Origin: Chloroflexota bacterium
Lineage (GTDB): Bacteria; Chloroflexota; Anaerolineae; Aggregatilineales; Phototrophicaceae
Direction of reading: 5' to 3'
Length of the DNA: 64,000 nucleotides
NCBI GenBank assembly: GCA_026707745.1
Contig: JAPOWG010000105.1
Span: forward strand, 33,483 to 97,482
The number at the start of each line of letters is the position of its first letter. Within the stretch, counting starts at the first letter, position 1. Positions 43,322 through 51,594 of the stretch are shown here, in pieces. The position numbers and the translations under genes are program-made. The notes beneath the pieces are model-generated. The model had not been told where the DNA came from and did no database searches. It saw only the letters and a program-made list of their open reading frames with translations.

Positions 43322-43350
43322 GCAGGGGCGACTCTGTAAGTCGCCCGAAA
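43322..43350 (+). repeat. REP-like hairpin
   Basis: GCAGGGGCGACT (ending 43333), loop CTGTA, AGTCGCCCGAAA (from 43339). The perfect 8-bp stem GGGCGACT/AGTCGCCC is of the GTAGGGGCG hairpin family seen at 51525 and 62896. Confidence 0.8.
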
Positions 43351-43527
43351 TCGCCACAGAAATTACAAGTTTTGCAGCGGTATTCCGCCAGGTTAAAATC
43401 TGTCATGTCCTCAGCCGTGAGGTGGGGGACCGAGGGGGCACTGGGCCGGGGGATGGGGTAGAATTGTAACAGTGCCCTACCATGTCGCCCGAAATATGCC
43501 CTCTGCGCCCACTGCGCCTGTTTTTTA

Positions 43528-43627
43528 GTAAACCGCGATCTGCGGTAGCCGAGCAGGTCTATTATTTTGTGTGAGCGCGGTAGTCCAATTTCGCCGGTTA
43601 CGCGCCGAGCGGCTGTGGTGAATCCCC
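43528..43627 (+). repeat. ~90-bp dispersed palindromic repeat, copy 5
   Basis: GTAAACCGCGATCTGCGGTA, GCCGAGCAGGTCTATTATTT, TGTGTGAGCGCGGTAG, TTCGCCGGTTACGCGCCGAG, CGGCTGTGG. It is preceded by CTCTGCGCCC...TTTTTTAG, the same accessory tract that precedes copy 8. Confidence 0.85.
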
Positions 43628-43647
43628 CGCGCCCAAAAACGGTCCCA

Positions 43648-43675
43648 TTGGACAACAACAGGAACTGTTGTCCAA
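43648..43675. repeat. 10-bp inverted repeat hairpin
   Basis: TTGGACAACA (43648-43657) and TGTTGTCCAA (43666-43675) form a perfect 10-bp stem with an 8-nt loop. Just after it TCCGGTTTGG and CCAAACCGGA form a second inverted repeat with a longer loop. No T-run follows. With the REP hairpin and repeat copy 5 these account for much of the 43167-43937 gap; the remainder shows no recognisable feature. Confidence 0.55.
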
Positions 43676-43937
43676 CGGAGTGTGGGTCCGGTTTGGTTCT
43701 CTTTTCCTTGGGCTTTGCCAAACCGCCAAACCGGATTGTGGCAAGCGATAGGTCTTGGTATTGTTCAGACCAGCGTCCTCGACCAAAGTCCCTTCAGCTT
43801 CCCAGCAAGTCCGCTTGCCCGACATAATCCACAATCGTTTCCTGACCGTCGTGCCCGCCATGTCACGCCCGCTTGTCATGACGCTTTTCCTTTGCCATAA
43901 TGCGAGTATGTACAGATAGTCGATGGAGCTATGCCGC

Positions 43938-44339
43938 ATGGCCAAACGCAGGCGCAAAAAACCCAATATCTCCAAAGCCGTGCTGGAGCAAGCGCGCCAG
44001 GCCGCCGCGGGCGGCGAAGCAGTCGCGAGCGAAGCGGAAGCGACAGCGGAAGAACACGCGCCATCTGGCGTTGTCGCCGGCTCTGCCACTGCGGAAACCC
44101 CGCGTAGACAGCGCCGCCGCCGTCGGGACCTGCAAGCCGTGCAACTGGAACGGCGCAAAGACGAGGGCGCGTTGGATGCCGAGTACGTTGCCGATCTGCT
44201 GGCGAACCCCACCAAAGAAGTCTCTGAAGAAGAACTGCGCGCCGATTACGGCTTCGTGATTAAGGACCTGCGTAACATGGGTATCCTGGCGGCGGGGCTT
44301 TTCGTGGCGCTGGTCCTCATCTCGCTGCTTGTGCTGTGA
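43938..44339 (+). CDS. Small tail-anchored hypothetical protein
   Basis: A 133-residue protein: residues 1-12 and ~48-60 are strongly basic (MAKRRRKKP, PRRQRRRRRD), a middle rich in Ala/Glu, then LLANPTKEVSEEELRADYGFVIKDLRNMG and one C-terminal transmembrane helix (ILAAGLFVALVLISLLVL). The basic N-terminus suggests nucleic-acid or ribosome contact with a membrane anchor, but no family is recognised. ATG 43938 has GGAG 9 nt upstream; the alternative start at 43923 lacks one. It is followed ~110 nt later by the EEP gene. Confidence 0.6.
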   Translation: MAKRRRKKPNISKAVLEQARQAAAGGEAVASEAEATAEEHAPSGVVAGSATAETPRRQRRRRRDLQAVQLERRKDEGALDAEYVADLLANPTKEVSEEELRADYGFVIKDLRNMGILAAGLFVALVLISLLVL

Positions 44340-44452
44340 TGTGATATTCGCCTCTCGCGGGTTGTGCTCGGCAGCAGCCTCCAGTCGCGCCCCTTTTGGG
44401 CGGGCCGTGTATAATGAACATTCACGTTCTTCGAGACTGAGGTCAGCCTGGC

Positions 44453-45580
44453 ATGTCCTGGTCAGCCTTGCAACGATTCGTCCGTCGACTGTCGGGACCG
44501 GTAAGCTATCTGGCGGCATTTTATGCGGCTTTGGTCGCTTTGTTTACGCTCTTGCGTCTCATGCGCGTCAGCGGCTTCTGGTTGGTTGACCTGGCGAATA
44601 CCTTCGCGCCTTATTGGTACATGCCCCTGGCGCTGACCTTTCCCTTGTCCATCATCGCCGCTCGTCAAGGCACGGCGCTTTCGCGCTTGCGTAAGAATCC
44701 TTCTCGGGGCCCGCAGAAGGCGAAACGTCATCGCCGGGCGACGCTGTCGCAGCTGCGTGACCGCTGGAGCGTGCTGCTGCAAATCGCCTTGATACTCGTC
44801 GGTTTGCTCTGGTTTGCCTGGCCCGGCCGTTATAAAGCGATTGCGCCGCCACAAGGCGAAACCTTCTCCGTTGTGACATTCAACGTGCAGGGCAGCAATG
44901 CGGAGTTGGGCGAGGCGACCGATTGGCTGCTGTCCGCCGGCGCCGATGTCATCGTATTGCAGGAAACGGCCGAGGGATACGATCATCGCTTGCAGCGGCT
45001 CTACGATGTCTATGCGCACGAAGATCATATCGCTGGCAGCGTACGCATCTTCTCCCGCTACGCCATCCTCGAGCGGCAGATTCTATCGATTGAAGACGAG
45101 CCCGGGCGCTTGGCGCTGCGACTTCTGCTGGATCTGAACGGGCGCGAGTTGGCAGTTTACGCCGTGCACCTGGCCTTGCCACAGGCGAATTGGCAGCCTT
45201 CCCCGCGTTTCGCGCTGGATCTGCTGCTGCATTACGACGAAGCGCGCCGTAACGCGCAGGCCCGTCGGCTGCTGGAAATCTTGGGCGACGAGAGCAAGCC
45301 GTACCTGGTGGCGGGCGACTTCAACATGAGCGACAGCTCGCTCATCTATGATGAGATCGCCGCCCGGATAAATGACGCCTGGCGGGACGCGGGCGCGGGC
45401 GCCGGACGCACCTGGCCGGTGGCCGAAGTTATTGGCTTGCCGCGGATTGTTCACCCCTTCTTGCGCATCGACTATATTTGGTACAGTGAGGAATTGCGGA
45501 CCGTGGCAGCGAGTATTGGCGACCCGATCGGTTCCGATCACCTGCCGGTCAAAGCAGTCTTCGAGTGGGCAAGCGACTAG
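44453..45580 (+). CDS. Membrane endonuclease/exonuclease/phosphatase (EEP) family protein
   Basis: A 375-residue protein with three N-terminal transmembrane helices (residues ~18-40, 52-70, 108-125), then an EEP domain outside. Motifs are VVTFNVQGSN near residue 140, VLQETAEGYDH near residue 167 (catalytic Glu), VAGDFNMSDSS near residue 288, and GDPIGSDHLPVKA at the end (Asp-His pair). It would hydrolyse a phosphoester such as a phospholipid, nucleic acid or sugar phosphate at the outer membrane face. The substrate is not evident. Confidence 0.85.
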   Translation: MSWSALQRFVRRLSGPVSYLAAFYAALVALFTLLRLMRVSGFWLVDLANTFAPYWYMPLALTFPLSIIAARQGTALSRLRKNPSRGPQKAKRHRRATLSQLRDRWSVLLQIALILVGLLWFAWPGRYKAIAPPQGETFSVVTFNVQGSNAELGEATDWLLSAGADVIVLQETAEGYDHRLQRLYDVYAHEDHIAGSVRIFSRYAILERQILSIEDEPGRLALRLLLDLNGRELAVYAVHLALPQANWQPSPRFALDLLLHYDEARRNAQARRLLEILGDESKPYLVAGDFNMSDSSLIYDEIAARINDAWRDAGAGAGRTWPVAEVIGLPRIVHPFLRIDYIWYSEELRTVAASIGDPIGSDHLPVKAVFEWASD

Positions 45581-45703
45581 AAGACCCCGGTCGGCGGATG
45601 AATCCCGCGAAATGAATAATGGAAGTTCGTAGCCGGTTACGGCTCATTCCGCCCGACTTGCCGCAGGGTTTCAAGTTTCTGCCATCGGTCTTATACTGAG
45701 ATC

Positions 45704-46768
45704 ATGGACGCCAACCTGCAGTATATCCCGATCATGATCGTGGGTTTCGCCGCTGCCCTGTGCTTGACGCCCCTGACAAGACAAATCGCCATGCGCCTGG
45801 GGGTAACCGCAGCGCCCAGCCGGCGCAATATCCATGTGCGACACATGCCGCTAATGGGCGGGGCGGCGATCTATGTCGCCTTCGTGCTATCGATCCTCTT
45901 GTTCAGTCCGCCGACACATTTGAAAGAACTGGGCGCGATCGTCGCCGGCACCACCTTACTGGCCTGGATCGGCTACCTGGACGACCGCAAACACCTTAGC
46001 CCGCGTCTGCGCCTGCTGGTGATGGTGGCGGCGGCCTTGGTGGTCACGCTGGTGGGCGTGCAAATTCGCCTTTTTGGGCTGCAGTGGATCGATATCCCGC
46101 TCACCTTATTCTGGATCGTCGCGCTGATCAACGCCCTAAACTGGATCGACAATATGGACGGCCTGGCCGCCGGCACCGCTGCAATCGCCTCGGGATTCTT
46201 TCTGTTCATGGCGGTGACGCAAGGACAGATCCTGGTCAGTATGCTGGCGGCCGCGATCTTCGGCAGCGCCATCGGTTTCTTGACCTATAACTTCAATCCT
46301 TCGAGCACATTCATGGGCGATATGGGCGCCTACACGCTGGGATTCGTCTTGGCGATTCTGGCCATCAAGCTGAAATTCGCGGAGCAATCGCTCAATGTGA
46401 CCTGGATGGTGCCGGTGCTCGTGCTGGCATTGCCTATCGTCGATATCAACCTGGCGATATTCACCCGCCTGATAGAAAGGCGACCCTTGATGCTGGGGGC
46501 CAAGGATCATGTCTCGCATCGGCTGCTGCGCATGGGTTTTTCGCAACGAGGGGCTTTGCTCTTGCTTTACGTTTTCTCCCTGATCTTTGGGGGCATCGCC
46601 GTGGCTGTTAGCCGAATCCCGGAGCGACAAGCCTTGCAGGTCGGGACGCTGGCGCTGGCGCTGCTGGGGTTGATCTTCGTCGCGCTGGTAATCCTGCGCA
46701 GGCGCCATCAGTCGCTGGAAAAGCCGCTCGGCGGCAGCGAAAAGGTCTGCCGCGCTCACACAAAATAA
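45704..46768 (+). CDS. MraY/WecA-like polyprenyl-phosphate sugar-1-phosphate transferase
   Basis: A 354-residue integral membrane enzyme with about 11 helices of the GT4 family. Motifs are LDDRKHL near residue 90 (Mg-binding DD), NWIDNMDGLAAG near residue 143, and FMGDMGAYTLGF near residue 205; the HxxH-like loop is AKDHVSHRLLRMG near residue 265. It starts lipid-linked glycan synthesis by moving a HexNAc-1-phosphate to undecaprenyl phosphate. The last ~15 residues, PLGGSEKVCRAHTK, and the stop codon are encoded by the dispersed repeat at 46722, so the natural C-terminus has been replaced or extended. Confidence 0.88.
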   Translation: MDANLQYIPIMIVGFAAALCLTPLTRQIAMRLGVTAAPSRRNIHVRHMPLMGGAAIYVAFVLSILLFSPPTHLKELGAIVAGTTLLAWIGYLDDRKHLSPRLRLLVMVAAALVVTLVGVQIRLFGLQWIDIPLTLFWIVALINALNWIDNMDGLAAGTAAIASGFFLFMAVTQGQILVSMLAAAIFGSAIGFLTYNFNPSSTFMGDMGAYTLGFVLAILAIKLKFAEQSLNVTWMVPVLVLALPIVDINLAIFTRLIERRPLMLGAKDHVSHRLLRMGFSQRGALLLLYVFSLIFGGIAVAVSRIPERQALQVGTLALALLGLIFVALVILRRRHQSLEKPLGGSEKVCRAHTK

Positions 46769-46803
46769 TAAGCCTTCTCGTCGCACGAGCGACGCGGTTT
46801 ATT
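46722..46803 (-). repeat. ~90-bp dispersed palindromic repeat, copy 6 (supplies a stop codon)
   Basis: AGCCGCTCGGCGGCAGCG, AAAAGGTCTGCCGCGCTCAC, AATAATAAGCCTTCTCGTCG, ACGAGCGACGCGGTTTATT. The first ~47 bp are translated as the tail of the WecA-like protein; its TAA lies within the repeat. Confidence 0.85.
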
Positions 46804-46953
46804 AAATTAGAGAAGCGCTTAGTTCTTTTTGCCCTGAAAAAGCAAGTCTCTTGTTTGTGGCGCTTGGGATAAATCTCGTCTGCATTTTTCATTGAAATCT
46901 GCGATAATGCGCCTCGAGTTCAACTGCGCTTTCTCGAAACAAGTGTGCGACCC

Positions 46954-48081
46954 ATGACGCGAATTGCAGTCTCGGATAACATGCTCGTCGACTATAGCGA
47001 AGATCGCTGGCGCTTAATCCAACTCGACGCCACCGCTGCGCCGACCCTGCTGGTCGAGGTCAAGGCGGGCAGAAGCTTCCGCTACGATGATGATTTTGGC
47101 AATCGACGCGCCTTGCCGCCGCTGGGTGAAGTCGCCCCGCGAGACATCGGCGAGGTGGTGTTGGGCTGGTCGGAAGAGGAGGCCGTCTGGCAATTGGGAA
47201 TGACACTTTCCCCTGACTTGTCATTCTCGCGCAGCAGTCGCTGGTTTGAAGTGCTGCGCATCGACGATTCTGATCAATCCCGCAGCCAGCGGACTGTTCA
47301 GCAGATCGGTCTGGCTTTGGCTGATGTCTTGGGTAAACCCTTTGTGGCTTCAGTGCCGGGGGATGCCATGGCAGAGCCGGAGCCGATTCCCTTGATTGAT
47401 CTTCCGCTTGATTTGGGCGACTGGATCTTGGGGACGCGAACAGTGGCCGGCCAAAGCGAACTGCAGTTTGCGCGCGACCGCCGTTGGATCCGCGCCAGGT
47501 ACCGTCAAATCGCCTGGTATGGTCTGTTGGCGGCATTTTATGCCTGGGTCTCGATCGCCTCACTAATTCATGAGCTGGCCTTGCCCAATGCCGGGACGCT
47601 GATTCCCGATCCCAGCCTCTTGCCGTACTTGGGACTTGGCGTGGCCCTATTGCTGCTTTTGATGATCGCGCTGCAAGTCAAGAAGATCGTGCAAGAACCG
47701 GATACCTTGGTGATCAGCGCCGACAAGCGGAGCGTCAGCGCCCTTCGTGGCGAGGGGTTGCGTTGGCAGGTTGACGCGGGCGCCGTTCAATCGGTGTACG
47801 CCAGTGAATTGGTCAAGAAACGCGGTCGACGGCCGGTTGTCTTTCATGGCGAGATCAATTTGCAAATGATCGATGGCAGTTTTCGGCGATTGCTGGTCGA
47901 GGACGACAAACGCGCGGATGCGCTGCTGCCCGGTTGCGACGCCGTAGTTGAGAAGAACCGCCCTTCAGGTGTCAGCGTTTTGGAACCTGACGCTGTGGCG
48001 ACCGCGCTCCAAGCCGCCGCCGTGCATGTTGCCGTCTGCCTTGGCGATTTGCCAGTCTGGTATGACCGTCGCTTCAAATAG
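46954..48081 (+). CDS. Hypothetical membrane protein
   Basis: A 375-residue protein of unknown function. Residues ~1-175 are soluble, then two transmembrane helices (LLAAFYAWVSIASLIHELAL ~196-215; YLGLGVALLLLLMIALQVKK ~230-250), then a second soluble part (~255-375). No motif recognised. ATG 46954 or GTG 46945 could start it; neither has a strong Shine-Dalgarno. It is upstream of a dehydrogenase at 48155. Confidence 0.6.
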   Translation: MTRIAVSDNMLVDYSEDRWRLIQLDATAAPTLLVEVKAGRSFRYDDDFGNRRALPPLGEVAPRDIGEVVLGWSEEEAVWQLGMTLSPDLSFSRSSRWFEVLRIDDSDQSRSQRTVQQIGLALADVLGKPFVASVPGDAMAEPEPIPLIDLPLDLGDWILGTRTVAGQSELQFARDRRWIRARYRQIAWYGLLAAFYAWVSIASLIHELALPNAGTLIPDPSLLPYLGLGVALLLLLMIALQVKKIVQEPDTLVISADKRSVSALRGEGLRWQVDAGAVQSVYASELVKKRGRRPVVFHGEINLQMIDGSFRRLLVEDDKRADALLPGCDAVVEKNRPSGVSVLEPDAVATALQAAAVHVAVCLGDLPVWYDRRFK

Positions 48082-48154
48082 CGCGCGCGGCCGTCCTCAC
48101 TCGACTTGGTCGCTGCCAGAGTCCGAAATCGCCCCACCATCAGGGAGGCGGCTT

Positions 48155-49195
48155 ATGAAAAGCAAAGTCATCGTGGATCCCAGTTTCCGCCGCATGGATG
48201 AGATATTCTCTCCAGAAGACCGGCAACGGCTTTTTGACCTTGTCGATGTAGTCTGGGGGCGCGACGAGCCGATGCCGATGAAGGACTTCCTCGCGGCATT
48301 GCCCTCGGCTGATTATGCGATCTGCGCTGACTGGCGCTATGGCGAAGTGCTGGATCAAGCGCGACAACTCAAGGCGATCATCACTGTTTCCGGCGCCTTT
48401 CCGCTGCGCTTGGACTACGAGTTTTGCTATCGGAATGGTATACGGGTACTCAGCGCGGCGCCGGCTTTTGCGCGGCAGGTGGCGGAGTTTGCCTTGGGGA
48501 TGGCGATCGCCTCGGCGCGCGATATTGCGATTGGCGACCGCGAGATGCGGGCTGGAACGGAGAAGTATTTGCACAAAGGCAACGTCGGTACCTTTCTGTT
48601 GTACGACAAGCCGGTGGGCATGATTGGCTATGGCAGCCTCGCGCGCGAATTGCATAAACTGTTGCGGCCCTTTAACGTGAAGATCTCCGCTTACGATCCC
48701 TGGCTCAGCGACGGCTATCTGCGACGTCAGGGCGTGGAACCGCTGGCGCTGGAGGAACTGATGGCGCGTTCGCGACTGATCTTTGTGCTGGCCTCGCCAA
48801 CAGCCGAAAACCAGGCCATGATCACGCGCGAGCTTTTGGAATTGGTTCAGCCGGGGGCCGTATTTGCTTTGATAAGCCGCGCTCATGTCGTCGATTTCGC
48901 TGCTTTGACGGAGCTGGTTCTGGCGGGGCGCTTCAAGCTGGCGACGGATGTATTCCCAAGGGAACCCCTGGAAGTCGATCATCCCATTCGTTCCGCCGAG
49001 GGCGCTTTGCTTTCCGCGCATCGCGCCGGCACGGTGAAGGAAGCCATGTACGAACTAGGGCAAATGGCGCTTGACGACCTGGAAGCCCTGATCAAGGGGC
49101 TGCCGCCGCGACGCCTGCAATCCGCCGAGCCTGAACTCAGCGGACGTTACGCCAGCAACCGCGCCAAAGGCGGGGGGCGACCCTTGCGGATGTAA
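48155..49195 (+). CDS. D-2-hydroxyacid dehydrogenase family protein
   Basis: A 346-residue NAD(P)H-dependent dehydrogenase. The NAD-binding motif is VGMIGYGSLARELHKLL near residue 155 (GxGxxA), and the catalytic residues lie in ALISRAHVVD (Arg), VFPREPLE (Glu) and LLSAHRAGTV (His near residue 290). It interconverts a 2-hydroxy acid and the 2-oxo acid, or a phosphoglycerate-like substrate; the substrate is unknown. The N-terminal part is less conserved. AGGGAGG lies upstream of ATG 48155, which sets the start. Confidence 0.87.
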   Translation: MKSKVIVDPSFRRMDEIFSPEDRQRLFDLVDVVWGRDEPMPMKDFLAALPSADYAICADWRYGEVLDQARQLKAIITVSGAFPLRLDYEFCYRNGIRVLSAAPAFARQVAEFALGMAIASARDIAIGDREMRAGTEKYLHKGNVGTFLLYDKPVGMIGYGSLARELHKLLRPFNVKISAYDPWLSDGYLRRQGVEPLALEELMARSRLIFVLASPTAENQAMITRELLELVQPGAVFALISRAHVVDFAALTELVLAGRFKLATDVFPREPLEVDHPIRSAEGALLSAHRAGTVKEAMYELGQMALDDLEALIKGLPPRRLQSAEPELSGRYASNRAKGGGRPLRM

Positions 49196-49330
49196 AGTTA
49201 GGCGTACTCGCGGAGCTTGCGCGGCAAATGCTGGCATTGCGTTCGAATGTGCAAACCTAAATCGACTTTTGAATTCCCTTACCCATCGCAAATATATACA
49301 TGTATGAGCGGCTGTAAGAATCGAAGAGCA

Positions 49331-49359
49331 AAGCAAAAGCCCCGCCAACAGACGAGGCT
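49331..49359 (-). terminator. Rho-independent terminator of the small membrane-protein pair
   Basis: On the minus strand AGCCTCG pairs with CGGGGCT across an 8-nt loop and is followed by TTTTGCTTTG. It lies about 40 nt after the stop at 49396. Confidence 0.65.
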
Positions 49360-49395
49360 CGCGACTACCGGGCCATTAGCCGGATATACGCCTAC

Positions 49396-49713
49396 TCAAT
49401 GAGCAGGCGATTCTACTTCATCTCGATTATCTGATTCATCATCCGTTCTGCTTTTACCTCTTTCACTCAAACGCCCAACAGCGTCTTCATTTTCTTGTCG
49501 AGAAGGCTTGGTTTCGTCAGATTCTTCGAAATGAGCTTCGAGTTCCACTTCTCCATCTACAGCCTTCGCGCGGAACCATTGCACGTTCGTCAGCAATAGC
49601 GCGGAGAATAACAGAAAACCTGCGGTGTATTCAAATGGATACTGATTGAGAGCAGTATAAACAGCTACGCCAAACGAGAGAATTCCTACGAGCAACCGCG
49701 CAGCATTTTGCAT
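49396..49713 (-). CDS. Small membrane protein with charged tail
   Basis: A 105-residue protein: two predicted transmembrane helices at the N-terminus (ARLLVGILSFGVAVYTAL, and YTAGFLLFSALLLTNVQWF), then an acidic and Ser/Arg-rich tail (residues 55-105). No recognised family. Its ATG follows the stop of the upstream 50-residue gene directly, so the pair is translated from one message. Confidence 0.55.
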   Translation of the reverse strand: MQNAARLLVGILSFGVAVYTALNQYPFEYTAGFLLFSALLLTNVQWFRAKAVDGEVELEAHFEESDETKPSRQENEDAVGRLSERGKSRTDDESDNRDEVESPAH

Positions 49714-49866
49714 TTACCGCCTGGCAGCCATGTATAGCATCACCATAGCGAAAATGATGAATATCAGCGTTTCTCTAGCCGATCCCCCTTCGCTTATTCC
49801 AATGGCCAGCCCTATACCAGACATTGCTAGCATTGCAGCAACGTACAACGGGTCACGCACTTTCAT
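49714..49866 (-). CDS. 50-residue membrane peptide
   Basis: A 50-residue protein with two short hydrophobic stretches (YVAAMLAMSGIGLAIGI and TLIFIIFAMVMLYMAARR). No family. ATG 49866 has AAGGA at a suitable distance. Its stop codon touches the ATG of the next gene, so they form a two-gene operon. The function is unknown; a toxin, a membrane-tuning peptide or a transporter subunit are all possible. Confidence 0.5.
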   Translation of the reverse strand: MKVRDPLYVAAMLAMSGIGLAIGISEGGSARETLIFIIFAMVMLYMAARR

Positions 49867-50100
49867 TGATCGCGTCCTTCTACTAAGCCAGCTGGTTCTC
49901 TGCACTTATGCCCTCTCTATCATCCTTGAGTGAAGATATAGCAATTGTATGAGATTAGAGTAAGCGCTTCAAAAGATTTCATGCACTTTATACTATACCG
50001 TCCAGTACAAAGTACAATTCTTGACTTTTTTGATCCCTCTCTTCATTTCTTGACGATTCTAGATAAACCGAATGTCAGAATGGGTCGCGTTCATCGCCAT

Positions 50101-51270
50101 TTACGTCACGCCGCGCATTGTCTCCTCGCGCAGGTGCGCCACCACGGCTCGCAGCGCCTCGTCCTCATCGGCGCCATCGGCTTTGCATTGATGATAGACC
50201 GCCAGTTGCCGGTCAGAACTGGTGCCTTTATCCAGAATGGTCTTGATGAAGTCGATTTCCTGGCGTGAGCCAAGCTCGTCAACGACATCGTCGATCAGTT
50301 CCAGCAATTCATGCGTCAGGAAACGCATGGGAATTGATTCGCGTTTGCCATAGTCGACCAGTTGACCGTCGAGACCCCAACGCACAGCGCGCCATTTGTT
50401 CTCGGCGATCAGTTCGTTGGGGTAGATGCGCCAACTGAGGTTTTGATTGCGCAGTTGGATCAGCTTGGCGCACAGAGCTTGAATCAGAGCGGCGATGGCG
50501 ACGGCTTCGTCAACCGTAGTGCAGATGTCACAGACGCGGACTTCCAACGTGCCGAACTGTTCTTGCGGGCGCGCGTCCCACCAGATTTTGGTGTAATCGG
50601 CTTTGCCATCGGCGCGGTCCTTGCCCAGCGCGCCCACGCGACCGAAGGTTTCGATCATCGCGTTGAAGTCAGTGAAGGAGGAGAAAGTCGGCGGAATGCC
50701 CGTCCGCGGCAGATTCTCAAAAATGATGCTACGGTAGCTTTTCAGACCCGTAGGATGGCCATGCCAGAACGGTGAACTGGTCGAAAGCGTTAGAATATGC
50801 GGCAGGAAGTAGCGCAGTTGATTCTGAATATCAATCAATAGATCGAGTTGTTCGGGTTCGGTGCCAAAGCCGATATGCACGTGCATGCCGAATATCAGCA
50901 TCTGGCGCGCAACTTCTTGCATGTAGTTCTTGAGGTCTTCGTAACGCTCGCCCGGATTGGCTTCCTGTTCTTCCCAACGCGCGAAGGGATGCGTGCTGGC
51001 TGCTATGATACAATAACCGTGGCGCTGCGCGACCGTATCTACTTCGCGCCGCAGCCGCAGCAATTCCATGCGCGCTTCGCCCACATTGCGACAGATGGCG
51101 CTGCCCACTTCGATTTGCGATTGCAGAAATTCCGGCTTTACCTGATCGCCGATCTGCATGATGCGATCATCGTGCAAGAGTTCTTGAACGACCGCCGCCA
51201 ATTCGCCGGTGGCCGGGTCGATCAGTTGATATTCTTCTTCAATGCCGATGGTCAGTGGTGCGGAATGCAT
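50101..51270 (-). CDS. Carboxylate-amine ligase, YbdK/GCS2 type
   Basis: A 389-residue glutamate-cysteine-ligase-like enzyme of the GCS2/YbdK family. The N-terminal TIGIEEEYQLID has the metal-binding Glu cluster, FLQSQIEVGSAICRNVGEAR lies near residue 48, ASTHPFARWEEQE near residue 91, and GMHVHIGFG near residue 128, followed by EVRVCDICTT near residue 235. It joins a carboxylate to an amine using ATP; in E. coli YbdK this is weak gamma-glutamylcysteine synthesis. The true product is not known. It stands alone; an ATTCTTAAGAAT palindrome lies upstream at 51299-51310 as a possible operator. Confidence 0.9.
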   Translation of the reverse strand: MHSAPLTIGIEEEYQLIDPATGELAAVVQELLHDDRIMQIGDQVKPEFLQSQIEVGSAICRNVGEARMELLRLRREVDTVAQRHGYCIIAASTHPFARWEEQEANPGERYEDLKNYMQEVARQMLIFGMHVHIGFGTEPEQLDLLIDIQNQLRYFLPHILTLSTSSPFWHGHPTGLKSYRSIIFENLPRTGIPPTFSSFTDFNAMIETFGRVGALGKDRADGKADYTKIWWDARPQEQFGTLEVRVCDICTTVDEAVAIAALIQALCAKLIQLRNQNLSWRIYPNELIAENKWRAVRWGLDGQLVDYGKRESIPMRFLTHELLELIDDVVDELGSRQEIDFIKTILDKGTSSDRQLAVYHQCKADGADEDEALRAVVAHLREETMRGVT

Positions 51271-51524
51271 CTCATCACCCCCTTATGGCATACCTAGGAT
51301 TCTTAAGAATGGTAACATATTCCCCGCGCTTGGCAAAAGATCAATGCTCCCCATTCCTTTAAGTTTCGGTGGCGAATATTAAGGGAAAGGAACAGTTCTG
51401 CGCGTCGCCGGTGTTTTAAGCAATTGTTTTTGGGCGATCCACAGTATCGCTGCTTTATGTCGAGATTGCGCTTTGCCTTCAGCAAGACCAACTAAGTTAA
51501 GCAACTCCAAAATAATAGTCGTCG
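51271..51524. other. Intergenic stretch with a 12-bp palindrome
   Basis: Together with the hairpin at 51525 this makes a gap of about 320 bp. The perfect palindrome ATTCTTAAGAAT (51299-51310) is 29 nt upstream of the YbdK gene start. I see no gene, tRNA or terminator in the rest. Confidence 0.4.
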
Positions 51525-51556
51525 GTAGGGGCGACCCGCCGGGTCGCCCGCAAAAC
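51525..51556 (+). repeat. REP-like hairpin
   Basis: GTAGGGGCGACCC (ending 51537), loop GCC, GGGTCGCCCGCAAAA (from 51541). The perfect 9-bp stem GGGCGACCC/GGGTCGCCC; it lies 39 nt beyond the 3' end of the sulfatase gene, between it and the YbdK gene. Confidence 0.85.
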
Positions 51557-51594
51557 CGCCTGTATCCCTGCTTTGAGCAAACGAACTGCCTACC

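Noticed and set aside
43272..43721. 149-codon minus-strand ORF
   Set aside because: It runs through the REP hairpin and the ~90-bp repeat, and its product shows no conserved motif.
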